64,000 nt of DNA from Pseudomonas salomonii (GCF_900107155.1 NZ_FNOX01000017.1:50355-114354); one strand, 5' to 3'; shown: positions 43,051 through 60,633, counted from the stretch's first letter. Notes: generated by a model from the sequence alone, not told the origin. Numbers and translations: made by a program.

Positions 43051-43686
43051 TTAACCGCGAGCCTTGGCCGCTGGACGTACAACCAGGTTGCCGCCAGTAG
43101 CGCCAGGAACAGCACCCTTGACCAACAACAGATTGCGTTCAGCGTCGACGCGCACTACTTCGAGGGACTGCACGGTCACGCGCTCAGCGCCCATATGACC
43201 GGACATTTTTTTGCCCTTGAATACACGACCAGGAGTCTGGCACTGGCCAATAGAGCCCGGGACGCGGTGGGAAACGGAGTTACCGTGAGTGTTGTCTTGG
43301 CCACGGAAATTCCAACGCTTGATCGTACCCTGGAAGCCTTTACCCTTGGACTGACCGGTTACATCAACCAGTTGACCAGCGGCGAAGATTTCAGCGTTGA
43401 TCAGATCGCCAGCCTGGTAGTCGCCGTCTTCGAGACGGAACTCCATAACAGTGCGACCAGCTGCAACGTTTGCTTTAGCGAAGTGACCTGCTTGAGCAGC
43501 AGTCACGCGCGAAGCACGACGCTCGCCGACAGTGACTTGCACTGCACGATAGCCATCGGTTTCTTCAGTTTTGAACTGGGTGACGCGATTCGGCTCGATC
43601 TCAATGACCGTGACCGGAATGGAGACACCTTCTTCGGTGAAAATACGGGTCATACCGCATTTACGACCGACTACACCAATAGTCAT
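43051..43686 (-). CDS. rplC: 50S ribosomal protein L3
   Basis: ATG 43686 gives 211 residues beginning MTIGVVGRKCGMTRIFTEEG; a longer frame adds non-family sequence. The arm GSIGQCQTPGRVFKGKKMSGHMGAE contains the Gln methylated by PrmB. L3 starts 50S assembly. It is separated from rpsJ by 81 bases, the largest gap in the S10 operon here. Confidence 0.98.
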   Translation of the reverse strand: MTIGVVGRKCGMTRIFTEEGVSIPVTVIEIEPNRVTQFKTEETDGYRAVQVTVGERRASRVTAAQAGHFAKANVAAGRTVMEFRLEDGDYQAGDLINAEIFAAGQLVDVTGQSKGKGFQGTIKRWNFRGQDNTHGNSVSHRVPGSIGQCQTPGRVFKGKKMSGHMGAERVTVQSLEVVRVDAERNLLLVKGAVPGATGGNLVVRPAAKARG

Positions 43687-43767
43687 GTTGTAAACCTCAT
43701 GAGTGTACGGGGCTTTCACCCGCTATGGCCGCCCATTTCAGAGCGTTACACGACTAAGACCCAAGTC

Positions 43768-44079
43768 TTAGCCGAGGCTGATCTGTACTTCCACACCGGC
43801 CGCCAGATCAAGCTTCATAAGTGCATCAACGGTTTTATCCGTTGGCTGGACGATGTCCAGTACGCGCTTATGAGTACGGATCTCGTACTGGTCACGCGCG
43901 TCTTTGTTGACGTGCGGGGAGACCAGAACGGTGAACCGCTCTTTACGGGTAGGCAGTGGAATTGGACCACGCACTTGAGCACCAGTACGTTTCGCGGTTT
44001 CCACGATTTCCTGGGTGGATTGGTCGATCAGGCGATGGTCAAAAGCCTTCAACCTGATACGGATTTGCTGATTTTGCAT
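43768..44079 (-). CDS. rpsJ: 30S ribosomal protein S10 (NusE)
   Basis: The 103-residue protein starts [52 protein letters not shown]. Besides its place in the 30S head it acts as NusE, linking NusG-bound polymerase to the ribosome. It is the first gene of the S10 operon, with a strong promoter about 60-90 bases upstream. Confidence 0.98.
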
Positions 44080-44141
44080 TGGATTTCAGACTCCGGCTGC
44101 TATTCCCAGCGAGCGCAATACGCCCGTTAAAAGGAGGCGCA

Positions 44142-44170
44142 ATTCTATAGACGGCCCTGATAGGTGTCAA
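44142..44170 (-). promoter_or_regulatory. S10 operon promoter
   Basis: On the minus strand -35 TTGACA (44170-44165) is an exact consensus, with a 17-base spacer and -10 TAGAAT (44147-44142). It begins only 6 bases beyond the tuf terminator. The start near 44135 leaves a leader of about 56 bases before rpsJ, with AGGAG-like sequence in it. Confidence 0.85.
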
Positions 44171-44176
44171 CCCAAT

Positions 44177-44207
44177 AAAAAAGGCCCCCGCTGAGCGGGG
44201 GCCTTTT
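44177..44207 (-). terminator. Terminator after tuf
   Basis: GGCCCCCGC, loop TCA, GCGGGGGCC then U6 on the minus strand, about 30 bases after the tuf stop. It ends the str operon. Confidence 0.95.
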
Positions 44208-44238
44208 CAAAACATCAGAGCTATCTCAGAAGAGATAA

Positions 44239-45432
44239 TTACTCGATGATTTTAGCTACAACGCCAGCACCAACGGTACGGCCGCCTTCACGGATTGCGA
44301 AACGCAGACCGTCTTCCATAGCGATGGTTTTGATCAGGGTGACAACCATTTTGATGTTGTCGCCTGGCATTACCATTTCTACGCCTTCCGGCAGTTCGCA
44401 GTTACCGGTTACGTCGGTAGTACGGAAGTAGAACTGTGGACGGTAGCCTTTGAAGAACGGAGTGTGACGGCCGCCTTCTTCTTTGCTCAGCACGTACACT
44501 TCAGCTTCGAACTTGGTGTGCGGCTTAACCGAACCTGGCTTAACCAGAACCTGGCCACGCTCAACGTCGTCACGCTTGGTACCACGCAGCAGAACGCCGC
44601 AGTTCTCGCCAGCACGACCTTCGTCGAGCAGCTTACGGAACATTTCAACACCGGTGCAGGTGGTGACGGTAGTGTCACGCAGACCAACGATTTCCAGTGG
44701 ATCTTGAACCTTGACGATACCGCGCTCGATACGACCAGTTACAACAGTACCGCGACCGGAGATCGAGAATACGTCTTCGATTGGCATCAGGAACGGCTTG
44801 TCGATAACACGAACTGGATCTGGGATGTAGCTGTCCAGAGTCTCAACCAGCTTACGAACGGACGTGGTGCCCATTTCGTTATCGTCCTTGCCTTCCAGAG
44901 CCATACGAGCAGAACCGATGATGATCGGAGTGTCGTCGCCTGGGAAGTCGTAAGTGCTCAGCAGATCGCGCACTTCCATCTCAACCAGTTCCAGCAGCTC
45001 AGCGTCGTCTACCAGGTCAGCCTTGTTCAGGTAAACCACGATGTACGGAACGCCAACCTGGCGGGACAGCAGGATGTGCTCACGGGTTTGTGGCATCGGA
45101 CCATCAGCGGCCGAGCAAACCAGGATCGCGCCGTCCATCTGGGCAGCACCGGTGATCATGTTCTTCACATAGTCAGCGTGACCTGGGCAGTCAACGTGAG
45201 CGTAGTGACGGATCAGCGAGTTGTATTCAACGTGCGCGGTGTTGATGGTGATACCACGAGCTTTTTCTTCTGGTGCGCTGTCGATCTTATCGAAATCAAC
45301 GATTGCGGAACCGAATACTTCGGAGCAAACGCGAGTCAGAGCAGCAGTCAGAGTGGTTTTACCGTGGTCAACGTGACCGATGGTGCCAACGTTGACGTGC
45401 GGTAGGGAACGATCAAATTTTTCTTTAGCCAC
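44239..45432 (-). CDS. tuf: Elongation factor Tu
   Basis: The 397-residue GTPase has G1 GHVDHGKT, G3 DCPGHADY and G4 NKAD, then the two beta-barrel domains ending FAIREGGRTVGAGVVAKIIE. It brings aminoacyl-tRNA to the ribosome. It lies 30 bases after fusA as last gene of the str operon. Since the usual second copy next to tRNA-Thr is missing in this window, it may be the only tuf gene of the genome. Confidence 0.98.
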   Translation of the reverse strand: MAKEKFDRSLPHVNVGTIGHVDHGKTTLTAALTRVCSEVFGSAIVDFDKIDSAPEEKARGITINTAHVEYNSLIRHYAHVDCPGHADYVKNMITGAAQMDGAILVCSAADGPMPQTREHILLSRQVGVPYIVVYLNKADLVDDAELLELVEMEVRDLLSTYDFPGDDTPIIIGSARMALEGKDDNEMGTTSVRKLVETLDSYIPDPVRVIDKPFLMPIEDVFSISGRGTVVTGRIERGIVKVQDPLEIVGLRDTTVTTCTGVEMFRKLLDEGRAGENCGVLLRGTKRDDVERGQVLVKPGSVKPHTKFEAEVYVLSKEEGGRHTPFFKGYRPQFYFRTTDVTGNCELPEGVEMVMPGDNIKMVVTLIKTIAMEDGLRFAIREGGRTVGAGVVAKIIE

Positions 45433-45462
45433 GACAATTAACTCCTTGCCTAAAGGACTGAA

Positions 45463-47568
45463 TCAGCCTTGTTTTTTGGATACAGTTTCAGCGATGTGCG
45501 CCGGAGCTGTGTTGTATTTTTTGAATTCCATAGAGTAGCTTGCGCGACCCTGGGACATGGAGCGAACGTCGGTCGCATAACCGAACATCTCACCCAACGG
45601 AACCTCGGCGCGAATCACTTTGCCGGAAACCGTGTCTTCCATACCCAAGATCATGCCGCGACGACGGTTAAGGTCGCCCATGACATCACCCATATAGTCT
45701 TCAGGTGTAACAACTTCTACCGCCATGATTGGCTCAAGCAACTCACCACCGCCCTTCTGGGCCAGTTGCTTGGTTGCCATGGAAGCAGCCACCTTAAACG
45801 CCATCTCGTTGGAGTCGACGTCGTGGTAAGAACCGTCAAAAACGGTTGCTTTCAGGCCGATCAGCGGATAGCCGGCAACAACACCGTTCTTCATCTGCTC
45901 TTCGATACCCTTCTGGATAGCCGGGATGTATTCCTTAGGAACAACACCACCAACTACTTCGTTCACGAATTGCAGACCTTCCTGACCTTCGTCAGCAGGA
46001 GCAAAACGGATCCAGCAGTGACCGAACTGACCACGACCGCCGGACTGACGAACGAACTTGCCTTCGATTTCACAGTTCTTCGTGATGCGCTCACGATAGG
46101 AAACCTGAGGCTTACCGATGTTGGCTTCGACGTTGAACTCACGGCGCATCCGGTCAACCAGGATGTCCAGGTGCAGCTCGCCCATGCCGGAGATGATCGT
46201 TTGACCAGTCTCTTCATCAGTCTTAACGCGGAAAGATGGATCTTCCTGAGCAAGTTTGCCCAGAGCAATACCCATTTTTTCCTGGTCATCCTTGGTCTTA
46301 GGCTCTACGGCAACCGAAATAACCGGCTCCGGGAAGTCCATACGAACCAGGATGATTGGCTTGTCAGCATTGCACAAGGTTTCACCAGTGGTGACGTCCT
46401 TCATGCCGATCAAGGCCGCGATGTCACCAGCGCGTACTTCCTTGATCTCTTCGCGGGCGTTTGCGTGCATTTGCACCATACGACCCACGCGCTCTTTCTT
46501 GCCTTTAACCGAGTTGATCACGCCGTCGCCGGAGTTCAACACGCCCGAGTAAACGCGGACGAAGGTCAAGGTACCCACGAATGGGTCAGTGGCAATTTTA
46601 AATGCCAGAGCGGAGAACGGTTCTGCGTCGTCTGCATGACGCTCCAGCTCGATAGTCTCGTCATCCGGGTCAGTACCCTTGATGGCAGGAATATCCACTG
46701 GTGCCGGCAGGTAGTCGATCACAGCATCGAGAACCAGGGGAACGCCCTTGTTCTTGAACGAGGAACCGCAAACAGCCAAGACGATCTCACCAGCGATAGT
46801 ACGCTGACGCAGAGCAGCCTTGATTTCCACGTTGGTGAGTTCTTCACCTTCGAGGTACTTGTTCATCAGTTCTTCGTTGGCTTCGGCCGCAGCTTCGACC
46901 ATGTTGTTGCGCCATTCGTCAGCCAGTTCCTGCAGCTCAGCAGGGATAGGCTTGCGAACAGGAACCATACCTTTGTCAGCATCGTTCCAGTAAACAGCTT
47001 CCATGGTCAGCAGATCGATCTGGCCCTGGAAGTTGTCTTCGGAACCGATAGCCAACTGGATTGGCACCGGGGTGTGACCCAGGCGCTGCTTGATCTGACC
47101 GATCACGCGCAGGAAGTTGGCACCAGCACGGTCCATCTTGTTTACGTAAACAAGACGTGGAACACCGTATTTGTTGGCTTGACGCCATACGGTTTCCGAC
47201 TGCGGCTCAACACCCGAGGTACCGCAGAACACAACGACAGCGCCGTCGAGTACGCGCAGGGAACGCTCAACTTCAATGGTGAAGTCTACGTGGCCCGGGG
47301 TATCGATTACGTTGAAGCGGTGCTCATCCTTGTACTGCTTCTCGGAACCTTTCCAGAAGGCGGTAATAGCAGCAGAAGTAATGGTAATACCACGCTCCTG
47401 CTCCTGAACCATCCAGTCTGTGGTCGCGGCGCCGTCATGCACCTCGCCCATCTTGTGACTTTTGCCGGTGTAAAACAGTACGCGCTCGGTGGTGGTGGTT
47501 TTACCAGCATCCACGTGAGCAACGATACCGATGTTACGGTAGCGGCTAATCGGAGTAGTACGAGCCAT
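45463..47568 (-). CDS. fusA: Elongation factor G
   Basis: The 701-residue translocase has G1 AHVDAGKTTT, G3 DTPGHVDF and G4 NKMDR, then domains II-V, with domain IV carrying the tip that enters the A site (SGGRGQFGHCWIRFAP). The residues around the fusidic acid site look wild-type. It lies 30 bases after rpsG and 30 bases before tuf in the str operon. Confidence 0.98.
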   Translation of the reverse strand: MARTTPISRYRNIGIVAHVDAGKTTTTERVLFYTGKSHKMGEVHDGAATTDWMVQEQERGITITSAAITAFWKGSEKQYKDEHRFNVIDTPGHVDFTIEVERSLRVLDGAVVVFCGTSGVEPQSETVWRQANKYGVPRLVYVNKMDRAGANFLRVIGQIKQRLGHTPVPIQLAIGSEDNFQGQIDLLTMEAVYWNDADKGMVPVRKPIPAELQELADEWRNNMVEAAAEANEELMNKYLEGEELTNVEIKAALRQRTIAGEIVLAVCGSSFKNKGVPLVLDAVIDYLPAPVDIPAIKGTDPDDETIELERHADDAEPFSALAFKIATDPFVGTLTFVRVYSGVLNSGDGVINSVKGKKERVGRMVQMHANAREEIKEVRAGDIAALIGMKDVTTGETLCNADKPIILVRMDFPEPVISVAVEPKTKDDQEKMGIALGKLAQEDPSFRVKTDEETGQTIISGMGELHLDILVDRMRREFNVEANIGKPQVSYRERITKNCEIEGKFVRQSGGRGQFGHCWIRFAPADEGQEGLQFVNEVVGGVVPKEYIPAIQKGIEEQMKNGVVAGYPLIGLKATVFDGSYHDVDSNEMAFKVAASMATKQLAQKGGGELLEPIMAVEVVTPEDYMGDVMGDLNRRRGMILGMEDTVSGKVIRAEVPLGEMFGYATDVRSMSQGRASYSMEFKKYNTAPAHIAETVSKKQG

Positions 47569-47598
47569 AAAGCCCTCGCAAAATTAGTGAAGCTAAGA

Positions 47599-48069
47599 TT
47601 AGAAGCGGTAGTGCGAGAAAGCTTTGTTAGCTTCAGCCATACGGTGCACGTCTTCACGCTTCTTAACAGCAGCACCTTTACCTTCAGCAGCGTCCAACAG
47701 CTCGCCGGCCAAACGCAGAGCCATAGACTTCTCGCCGCGCTTACGGGCGAAGTCTACCAACCAGCGCATTGCCAGAGCGTTACGACGGGACGGACGAACT
47801 TCGACCGGAACCTGGTAAGTAGCACCGCCTACACGGCGCGACTTCACTTCGACCAGCGGAGCGATGGCGTCGAGAGCTTTCTCGAAGATTTCCAGGGGGT
47901 CGCTGTTCTTGCGTTCTTTAACCTTTTCCAGCGCGCCATAAACGATACGCTCGGCAACGGCTTTCTTGCCGCTTTCCATCACGTGGTTCATGAACTTGGC
48001 CAGAATTTGGCTTCCGTATTTTGGATCGTCAAGCACTTCGCGCTTGGCTGCTACGCGTCTTCTTGGCAT
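47599..48069 (-). CDS. rpsG: 30S ribosomal protein S7
   Basis: The 156-residue protein starts [43 protein letters not shown]7 starts assembly of the 30S head and contacts E-site tRNA and mRNA. In E. coli it represses its own operon at the rpsL-rpsG gap; here that gap is 118 bases and has a small hairpin (GGTGCCC / GGGACGCC), a plausible but unproven site. Confidence 0.98.
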
Positions 48070-48187
48070 GGATAAGCCCTCAAACGGTCTTCAGGTTCGT
48101 TCGGAATCGGTGCCCTTTCGGGACGCCTCCGACCTTACTCTTATCGACTCAGAAAATAAGATGATTCAGTTTTACAAAAAGCCGCTA

Positions 48188-48559
48188 CTACTTAGGCTTC
48201 TTGGTACCGTACTTCGAACGACCCTGGTTACGACCTTTAACGCCGGAAGTATCCAAGGAGCCGCGTACGGTGTGGTAACGAACACCTGGCAAGTCTTTTA
48301 CACGACCGCCGCGGATCAGTACCACGCTGTGCTCTTGCAGGTTGTGGCCTTCACCGCCGATGTACGAGGAAACCTCGAAACCGTTGGTCAGACGCACACG
48401 GCATACTTTACGCAGTGCCGAGTTAGGTTTTTTCGGCGTGGTGGTATACACACGAGTGCATACGCCACGACGTTGCGGGCAGTTCTGCAGCGCAGGTACG
48501 TCGGATTTCTCGACGATACGCTTACGCGGCTGACGTACCAGCTGGTTGATAGTTGCCAT
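48188..48559 (-). CDS. rpsL: 30S ribosomal protein S12
   Basis: The 123-residue decoding protein keeps Lys43 (TTTPKKPNSALRK) and Lys88 (RVKDLPG), the streptomycin-sensitive forms, and Asp89, the site of methylthiolation by RimO. It is the first gene of the str operon (rpsL-rpsG-fusA-tuf) and has its own promoter about 100 bases upstream. Confidence 0.98.
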   Translation of the reverse strand: MATINQLVRQPRKRIVEKSDVPALQNCPQRRGVCTRVYTTTPKKPNSALRKVCRVRLTNGFEVSSYIGGEGHNLQEHSVVLIRGGRVKDLPGVRYHTVRGSLDTSGVKGRNQGRSKYGTKKPK

Positions 48560-48650
48560 CTACTAGCTCCACTGTTGTCTTGCGACGCTATTGTCTTGCA
48601 AGAAAAGCAAAATGGCAGGAACGAATTCCCGCCAAATTTAGGGGTACAAG

Positions 48651-48679
48651 AGTCTAAAGAGGATCTTGCCCCCAGTCAA
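48651..48679 (-). promoter_or_regulatory. str operon promoter upstream of rpsL
   Basis: On the minus strand -35 TTGACT (48679-48674), a 17-base spacer and -10 TAGACT (48656-48651). It lies in the 217-base gap after rpoC. The leader to rpsL is about 85 bases. Confidence 0.8.
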
Positions 48680-48776
48680 GGCAAGGCCCCGACCTCCCCT
48701 CTCATCGAACCGGGACAAAAATGCCTCGATCCGACGAATGGGGGCTGCCAGGGCCCAGACTTATTTATCGCAGAAC

Positions 48777-52976
<4,200 letters not shown>

Positions 52977-53040
52977 GGCCTTTCCTCCTGGCGGAGCAGA
53001 GAGCGGGCTAAACAGCCCCGCTCTCGATTCGCGTCACGTG

Positions 53041-57114
<4,074 letters not shown>

Positions 57115-57258
57115 CAGCGTTCCCCAGCTTGGTCACCTGCTTGTTTGGCCCCTCCGACGGGAGCAGCCAGAAAATCTTGCAAACCCCATGGTTTGCACCA
57201 CCGCATCGGGTGGTTACAGCGCGTAATTGGCGGCGACCGAGTCGACAGCCAAGAACGG

Positions 57259-57287
57259 AAAAAGGCCGGTGGCAAGAGCCACCAGCC
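57259..57287 (-). terminator. Attenuator between rplL and rpoB
   Basis: On the minus strand GGCTGGTGGC, loop TCTT, GCCACCGGCC followed by U5. It lies about 50 bases after rplL and 145 before rpoB. A partial terminator at this place is known in E. coli. Confidence 0.8.
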
Positions 57288-57333
57288 ATCAGCCTTCAGC
57301 TTAACGCTTGGGCTGGAGACGCAAGGTCGATGC

Positions 57334-57699
57334 TTACTTCAGCTCGACTTTAGCGCCTGCTTCTTCCAGCACTGCTTTAGCTTTGTCAGCGGCGTCTTTC
57401 GACACTGCTTCCAGAACCTGGGCAGGAGCGCCGTCAACTACAGCCTTGGCTTCTTTCAGGCCCAGACCGGTCAGTTCACGAACTGCCTTGATCACGTTTA
57501 CTTTCTTCTCGCCAGCTTCCAGCAGCATGACGTTGAATTCGGTTTGCTCTTCAGCAGCAACAGCAGCAACAGCTGGGCCAGCGGAAGCAGCGGCAGCGGA
57601 AACGCCGAATTTTTCTTCGAAAGCTTTGATCAGCTCAACAACCTGCAGAACCGACATTTCAGCTACGGCGTTGAGGATATCTTCTTGGGAGATAGACAT
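57334..57699 (-). CDS. rplL: 50S ribosomal protein L7/L12
   Basis: The 121-residue stalk protein has the N-terminal dimerisation helix pair (LNAVAEMSVLQVVELIKAFEEKFGV), an Ala-rich hinge (ASAGPAVAAVAAEEQ) and the factor-binding C-terminal domain (KVNVIKAVRELTGLGLKEAKAVVDGAP). It is present in several copies per ribosome and recruits EF-Tu and EF-G. It lies 78 bases after rplJ. Confidence 0.98.
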   Translation of the reverse strand: MSISQEDILNAVAEMSVLQVVELIKAFEEKFGVSAAAASAGPAVAAVAAEEQTEFNVMLLEAGEKKVNVIKAVRELTGLGLKEAKAVVDGAPAQVLEAVSKDAADKAKAVLEEAGAKVELK

Positions 57700-57777
57700 T
57701 ACTGTATTTCCTGAATTGGGGGACGGCCTACGCGGCCATCGAAATAAACAAAAATACGCGAAAGGAGATGCTCAGCC

Positions 57778-58278
57778 TTAGGCTGCGGCAGCTTCTTTTT
57801 GCTCGCGAACTGCGGCCAGAGTACGAGCCAACTTGCTGGTAGCGCCTTGAATCACGCTCATCAGCTGAGAAATAGCTTCGTTACGGGTCGGCAGTGTTGC
57901 CAGTACGTCGATTTGGTTAGCTGCGAGGAACTTGCCCTCGAACGCAGCTGCCTTGATCTCGAACTTATCCTGACTCTTGGCGAATTCCTTGAACAAACGG
58001 GCAGCAGCACCCGGGTGATCCTTGGAGAACGCGATCAGAGTCGGGCCGGTGAACACGTCGTTGAGGACACTGTATTCAGTGTCAGCAACAGCGCGCTTGA
58101 GCAGGGTGTTACGTACAACACGTACGTATACGCCAGCTTCACGAGCCTCTTTACGGAGTCCGGTCATAGCGCTTACTGTCACACCACGGGCATCAGCCAC
58201 GACAGCGGACAGAGCAGCTTTGGCAGCCTCGTTGACTTCAGCGACGATGGCCTTCTTGTCTTCGAGATTAATTGCCAC
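57778..58278 (-). CDS. rplJ: 50S ribosomal protein L10
   Basis: The 166-residue protein begins MAINLEDKKAIVAEVNEAAKAALSAVVADARGVTV. The C-terminal helix (ISQLMSVIQGATSKLARTLAAV) binds L7/L12 dimers. The L10-L12 complex represses its own translation through the leader just upstream. The 199-base gap after rplA holds that leader. Confidence 0.98.
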   Translation of the reverse strand: MAINLEDKKAIVAEVNEAAKAALSAVVADARGVTVSAMTGLRKEAREAGVYVRVVRNTLLKRAVADTEYSVLNDVFTGPTLIAFSKDHPGAAARLFKEFAKSQDKFEIKAAAFEGKFLAANQIDVLATLPTRNEAISQLMSVIQGATSKLARTLAAVREQKEAAAA

Positions 58279-58329
58279 GGGTTTAACTCCTGCTTGTTAC
58301 CGTTTCATCTGGCCGAAGCCGGATGTCGT

Positions 58330-58440
58330 TTTGGTGTCTGATTCGGTAAGGAACCGGGAGCACCATCTGCGTAGGCTTGAGGTTTAAGGCTTGCGCCGCC
58401 TACGGTCTTGGATAGCCCCCGCCAGGCAGGGACCCCAATT
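58330..58440 (-). ncRNA. L10 leader (autoregulatory mRNA structure)
   Basis: The minus strand reads CCGTAGGCGGCGCAAGCC (58405-58388) and, after TTAAACCTCAA, GCCTACGCAGATGGTGCTCC (58376-58357). GTAGGC pairs with GCCTAC, and the AGCCTTAAACC and GGTGCTCCC segments match the L10(L12)4-binding leader known from proteobacteria. It sits directly before rplJ. Confidence 0.8.
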
Positions 58441-58477
58441 TTTTCAATTGACGCGATCTCTCGCGCCAATGTGTCTC

Positions 58478-59173
58478 TTATACGTCCAGCGAGCCTTGGT
58501 CGATGACCAGACCTGGGCCCATAGTGGTGCTCAGGGTAACGCGCTTGACGTAGATACCTTTCGAAGAAGCTGGCTTGATACGCTTCAGATCAGCGATCAG
58601 GGCTTCAACGTTTTCCTTCAGCTTGACGGCATCGAAGCCGACTTTGCCAACGGAGGTGTGAATGATGCCGTTTTTGTCGGTGCGATAACGAACCTGACCA
58701 GCCTTGGCGTTTTTAACCGCGGTAGCTACGTCTGGAGTTACGGTGCCGACTTTAGGGTTAGGCATCAGACCACGTGGACCGAGGATCTGACCCAACTGAC
58801 CTACAACGCGCATTGCATCCGGGGAAGCAATGACTACGTCGTAGTTCAGGTCGCCGCCTTTCATTTCGGCAGCCAGGTCGTCCATGCCAACGCGATCAGC
58901 GCCGGCGGCCAGAGCAGCTTCAGCTGCCGGGCCTTGGGTGAAGACAGCAACACGTACAGTCTTGCCAGTACCGTGTGGCAGCACAGTAGCGCTACGAACG
59001 ACCTGGTCGGATTTACGTGGGTCAACGCCCAGGTTTACAGCAACGTCAACGGACTCGCTGAACTTGACAGTCGACAGCTCGGTCAGCAGGGCAGCGGCGT
59101 CTACAAAGCTGTAGGCCTTGCCTGCTTCGATTTTGCCGGCGATAGCCTTTTGGCGCTTGGTCAGCTTAGCCAT
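58478..59173 (-). CDS. rplA: 50S ribosomal protein L1
   Basis: The 231-residue protein starts MAKLTKRQKAIAGKIEAGKAYSFVDAAALLTELSTVKFSESVD and contains GPRGLMPNPKVGTVTPDV, the RNA-binding loop. L1 moves with the E-site stalk and represses the rplK-rplA message in E. coli. Its ATG overlaps the rplK stop by one base. Confidence 0.98.
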   Translation of the reverse strand: MAKLTKRQKAIAGKIEAGKAYSFVDAAALLTELSTVKFSESVDVAVNLGVDPRKSDQVVRSATVLPHGTGKTVRVAVFTQGPAAEAALAAGADRVGMDDLAAEMKGGDLNYDVVIASPDAMRVVGQLGQILGPRGLMPNPKVGTVTPDVATAVKNAKAGQVRYRTDKNGIIHTSVGKVGFDAVKLKENVEALIADLKRIKPASSKGIYVKRVTLSTTMGPGLVIDQGSLDV

Positions 59174-59604
59174 TACACACCCTCCACGTTAAGGCCCATG
59201 CTACGAGCAGAACCGGCGATGGTACGCACGGCTGCATCCATATCAGCTGCAGTCAGATCCGCGTTTTTGGTTTTCGCGATTTCTTCCAGCTGAGCACGAG
59301 TTACGGTGCCAACCTTAACGGTGTTAGGACGAGCGGAACCGCTAGTCAGACCGGCAGCTTTCTTCAGCAGAACCGAAGCCGGGGTCGACTTGGTTTCAAA
59401 AGTGAAGCTACGGTCGCTGTATACAGTGATGATCACTGGAGTCGGCAGACCTGGCTCAAGACCCTGAGTACGGGCGTTGAAGGCCTTGCAGAATTCCATG
59501 ATGTTCACGCCGTGCTGACCCAGAGCCGGGCCGACAGGTGGACTTGGGTTGGCCTGAGCGGCCTTCACTTGCAGCTTGATGTAAGCGGTAATCTTCTTGG
59601 CCAT
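59173..59604 (-). CDS. rplK: 50S ribosomal protein L11
   Basis: ATG 59604 gives 143 residues starting MAKKITAYIKLQVKAAQANPSPPVGPALGQHGVNIMEFCKAFNA, with the Lys residues trimethylated by PrmA in E. coli. L11 forms the GTPase-associated centre and is needed for RelA activation. It follows a terminator-like hairpin after nusG. Confidence 0.98.
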   Translation of the reverse strand: MAKKITAYIKLQVKAAQANPSPPVGPALGQHGVNIMEFCKAFNARTQGLEPGLPTPVIITVYSDRSFTFETKSTPASVLLKKAAGLTSGSARPNTVKVGTVTRAQLEEIAKTKNADLTAADMDAAVRTIAGSARSMGLNVEGV

Positions 59605-59676
59605 GAGGCACTCCAATTACGGGTTCAAACGCCTCGAAAGGCTCCCCGGTTACTTGCGCGTTTATCCCAGTGACGA

Positions 59677-59706
59677 CAAAACCCCACAGCCTAAGGCTGC
59701 GGGGTT
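59677..59706 (-). terminator. Terminator-like hairpin between nusG and rplK
   Basis: On the minus strand AACCCCGCAGCC, loop TTA, GGCTGTGGGGTT followed by a short U-run (TTTTG). It starts 15 bases after the nusG stop. It likely splits secE-nusG from rplK-rplA, with readthrough or a separate rplK promoter. Confidence 0.75.
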
Positions 59707-59721
59707 GGGATGCTTGCTCAG

Positions 59722-60255
59722 CTAGACCTTCTCGACCTGGCTGAACTCCAGCTCTACCGGAGTAGAGCGACCGAAAATGAGCACTGCCACCTGGATTCGG
59801 CTCTTTTCGTAGTTAACTTCTTCGACGGTGCCGTTGAAATCAGCAAACGGACCATCTGTGACACGAACAACCTCACCCGGCTCGAACAACGTCTTCGGCT
59901 TAGGCTTGTCGCTACCGTCAGCAACGCGGCGCAGAATTGCTTCCGCCTCTTTGTCAGTGATCGGAGCAGGCTTATCAGCGGTACCGCCGATAAAACCCAT
60001 GACACGAGGAGTGTCCTTGACCAAGTGCCAAGTACCTTCATTCATGTCCATCTGAACCAGCACGTAGCCAGGGAAGAACTTGCGTTCGCTTTTGCGCTTC
60101 TGGCCATTGCGCATTTCAACCACTTCTTCAGTGGGAACCAGAATTTCGCCGAAGCCATCTTCCATGCCTGCGAGCTTTACGCGCTCTAGCAAAGAGCGCA
60201 TAACATGCTTCTCGTAACCCGAGTAAGCATGCACAACGTACCAACGCTTAGCCAC
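59722..60255 (-). CDS. nusG: Transcription termination/antitermination protein NusG
   Basis: The 177-residue protein has an N-terminal domain binding polymerase (MAKRWYVVHAYSGYEKHVMRSLLERVKL) and a C-terminal KOW domain (FEPGEVVRVTDGPFADFNGTVEEVN) that contacts Rho or S10. It couples transcription to translation. It lies 9 bases after secE and precedes a hairpin. Confidence 0.98.
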   Translation of the reverse strand: MAKRWYVVHAYSGYEKHVMRSLLERVKLAGMEDGFGEILVPTEEVVEMRNGQKRKSERKFFPGYVLVQMDMNEGTWHLVKDTPRVMGFIGGTADKPAPITDKEAEAILRRVADGSDKPKPKTLFEPGEVVRVTDGPFADFNGTVEEVNYEKSRIQVAVLIFGRSTPVELEFSQVEKV

Positions 60256-60264
60256 GGGACACCC

Positions 60265-60633
60265 TTAGCCAACAATCAAGGAAACAAGCCAGCCGAGCAG
60301 GGAATCAAGCCCCCACAACAGCAACGCCATAACCAGAACAACAGCCACAACAATCAACGTGGTCTGCGTGGTTTCTTGGCGAGTCGGCCAAACGACTTTA
60401 CGAATTTCGGTGCGAGCTTCCTTTACCAGGACCGCGAAAGACTTGCCTTTGGCAGTCTGCAGGCCTACAAAGGCAGCTACAGCAGCAAGAGCGAGCAAAG
60501 CGAGTACACGGTACAGGATCGGCGAAGCAGAGTAGTACTGATTGCCAACAACGCCTACGACCACCAATGCGACTACTACGAGCCACTTGACCAGATCGAA
60601 ACGAGAGCTTTGAGCTTCAGCCTTAGGAGTCAT
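60265..60633 (-). CDS. secE: Preprotein translocase subunit SecE
   Basis: The 122-residue protein has three predicted helices: WLVVVALVVVGVVGNQYY, VLALLALAAVAAFVGL and, after the conserved amphipathic segment EARTEIRKVVWPTRQETTQTTLIV, the last helix. The three-helix form is that of enterobacteria and pseudomonads; many bacteria have one. It clamps SecY. It lies 45 bases after tRNA-Trp. Confidence 0.97.
   Translation of the reverse strand: MTPKAEAQSSRFDLVKWLVVVALVVVGVVGNQYYSASPILYRVLALLALAAVAAFVGLQTAKGKSFAVLVKEARTEIRKVVWPTRQETTQTTLIVVAVVLVMALLLWGLDSLLGWLVSLIVG

Noticed and set aside
45469..48075. 868-codon open frame antisense to fusA and rpsG
   Set aside because: Shadow of strongly biased genes, crossing the boundary of two real genes.
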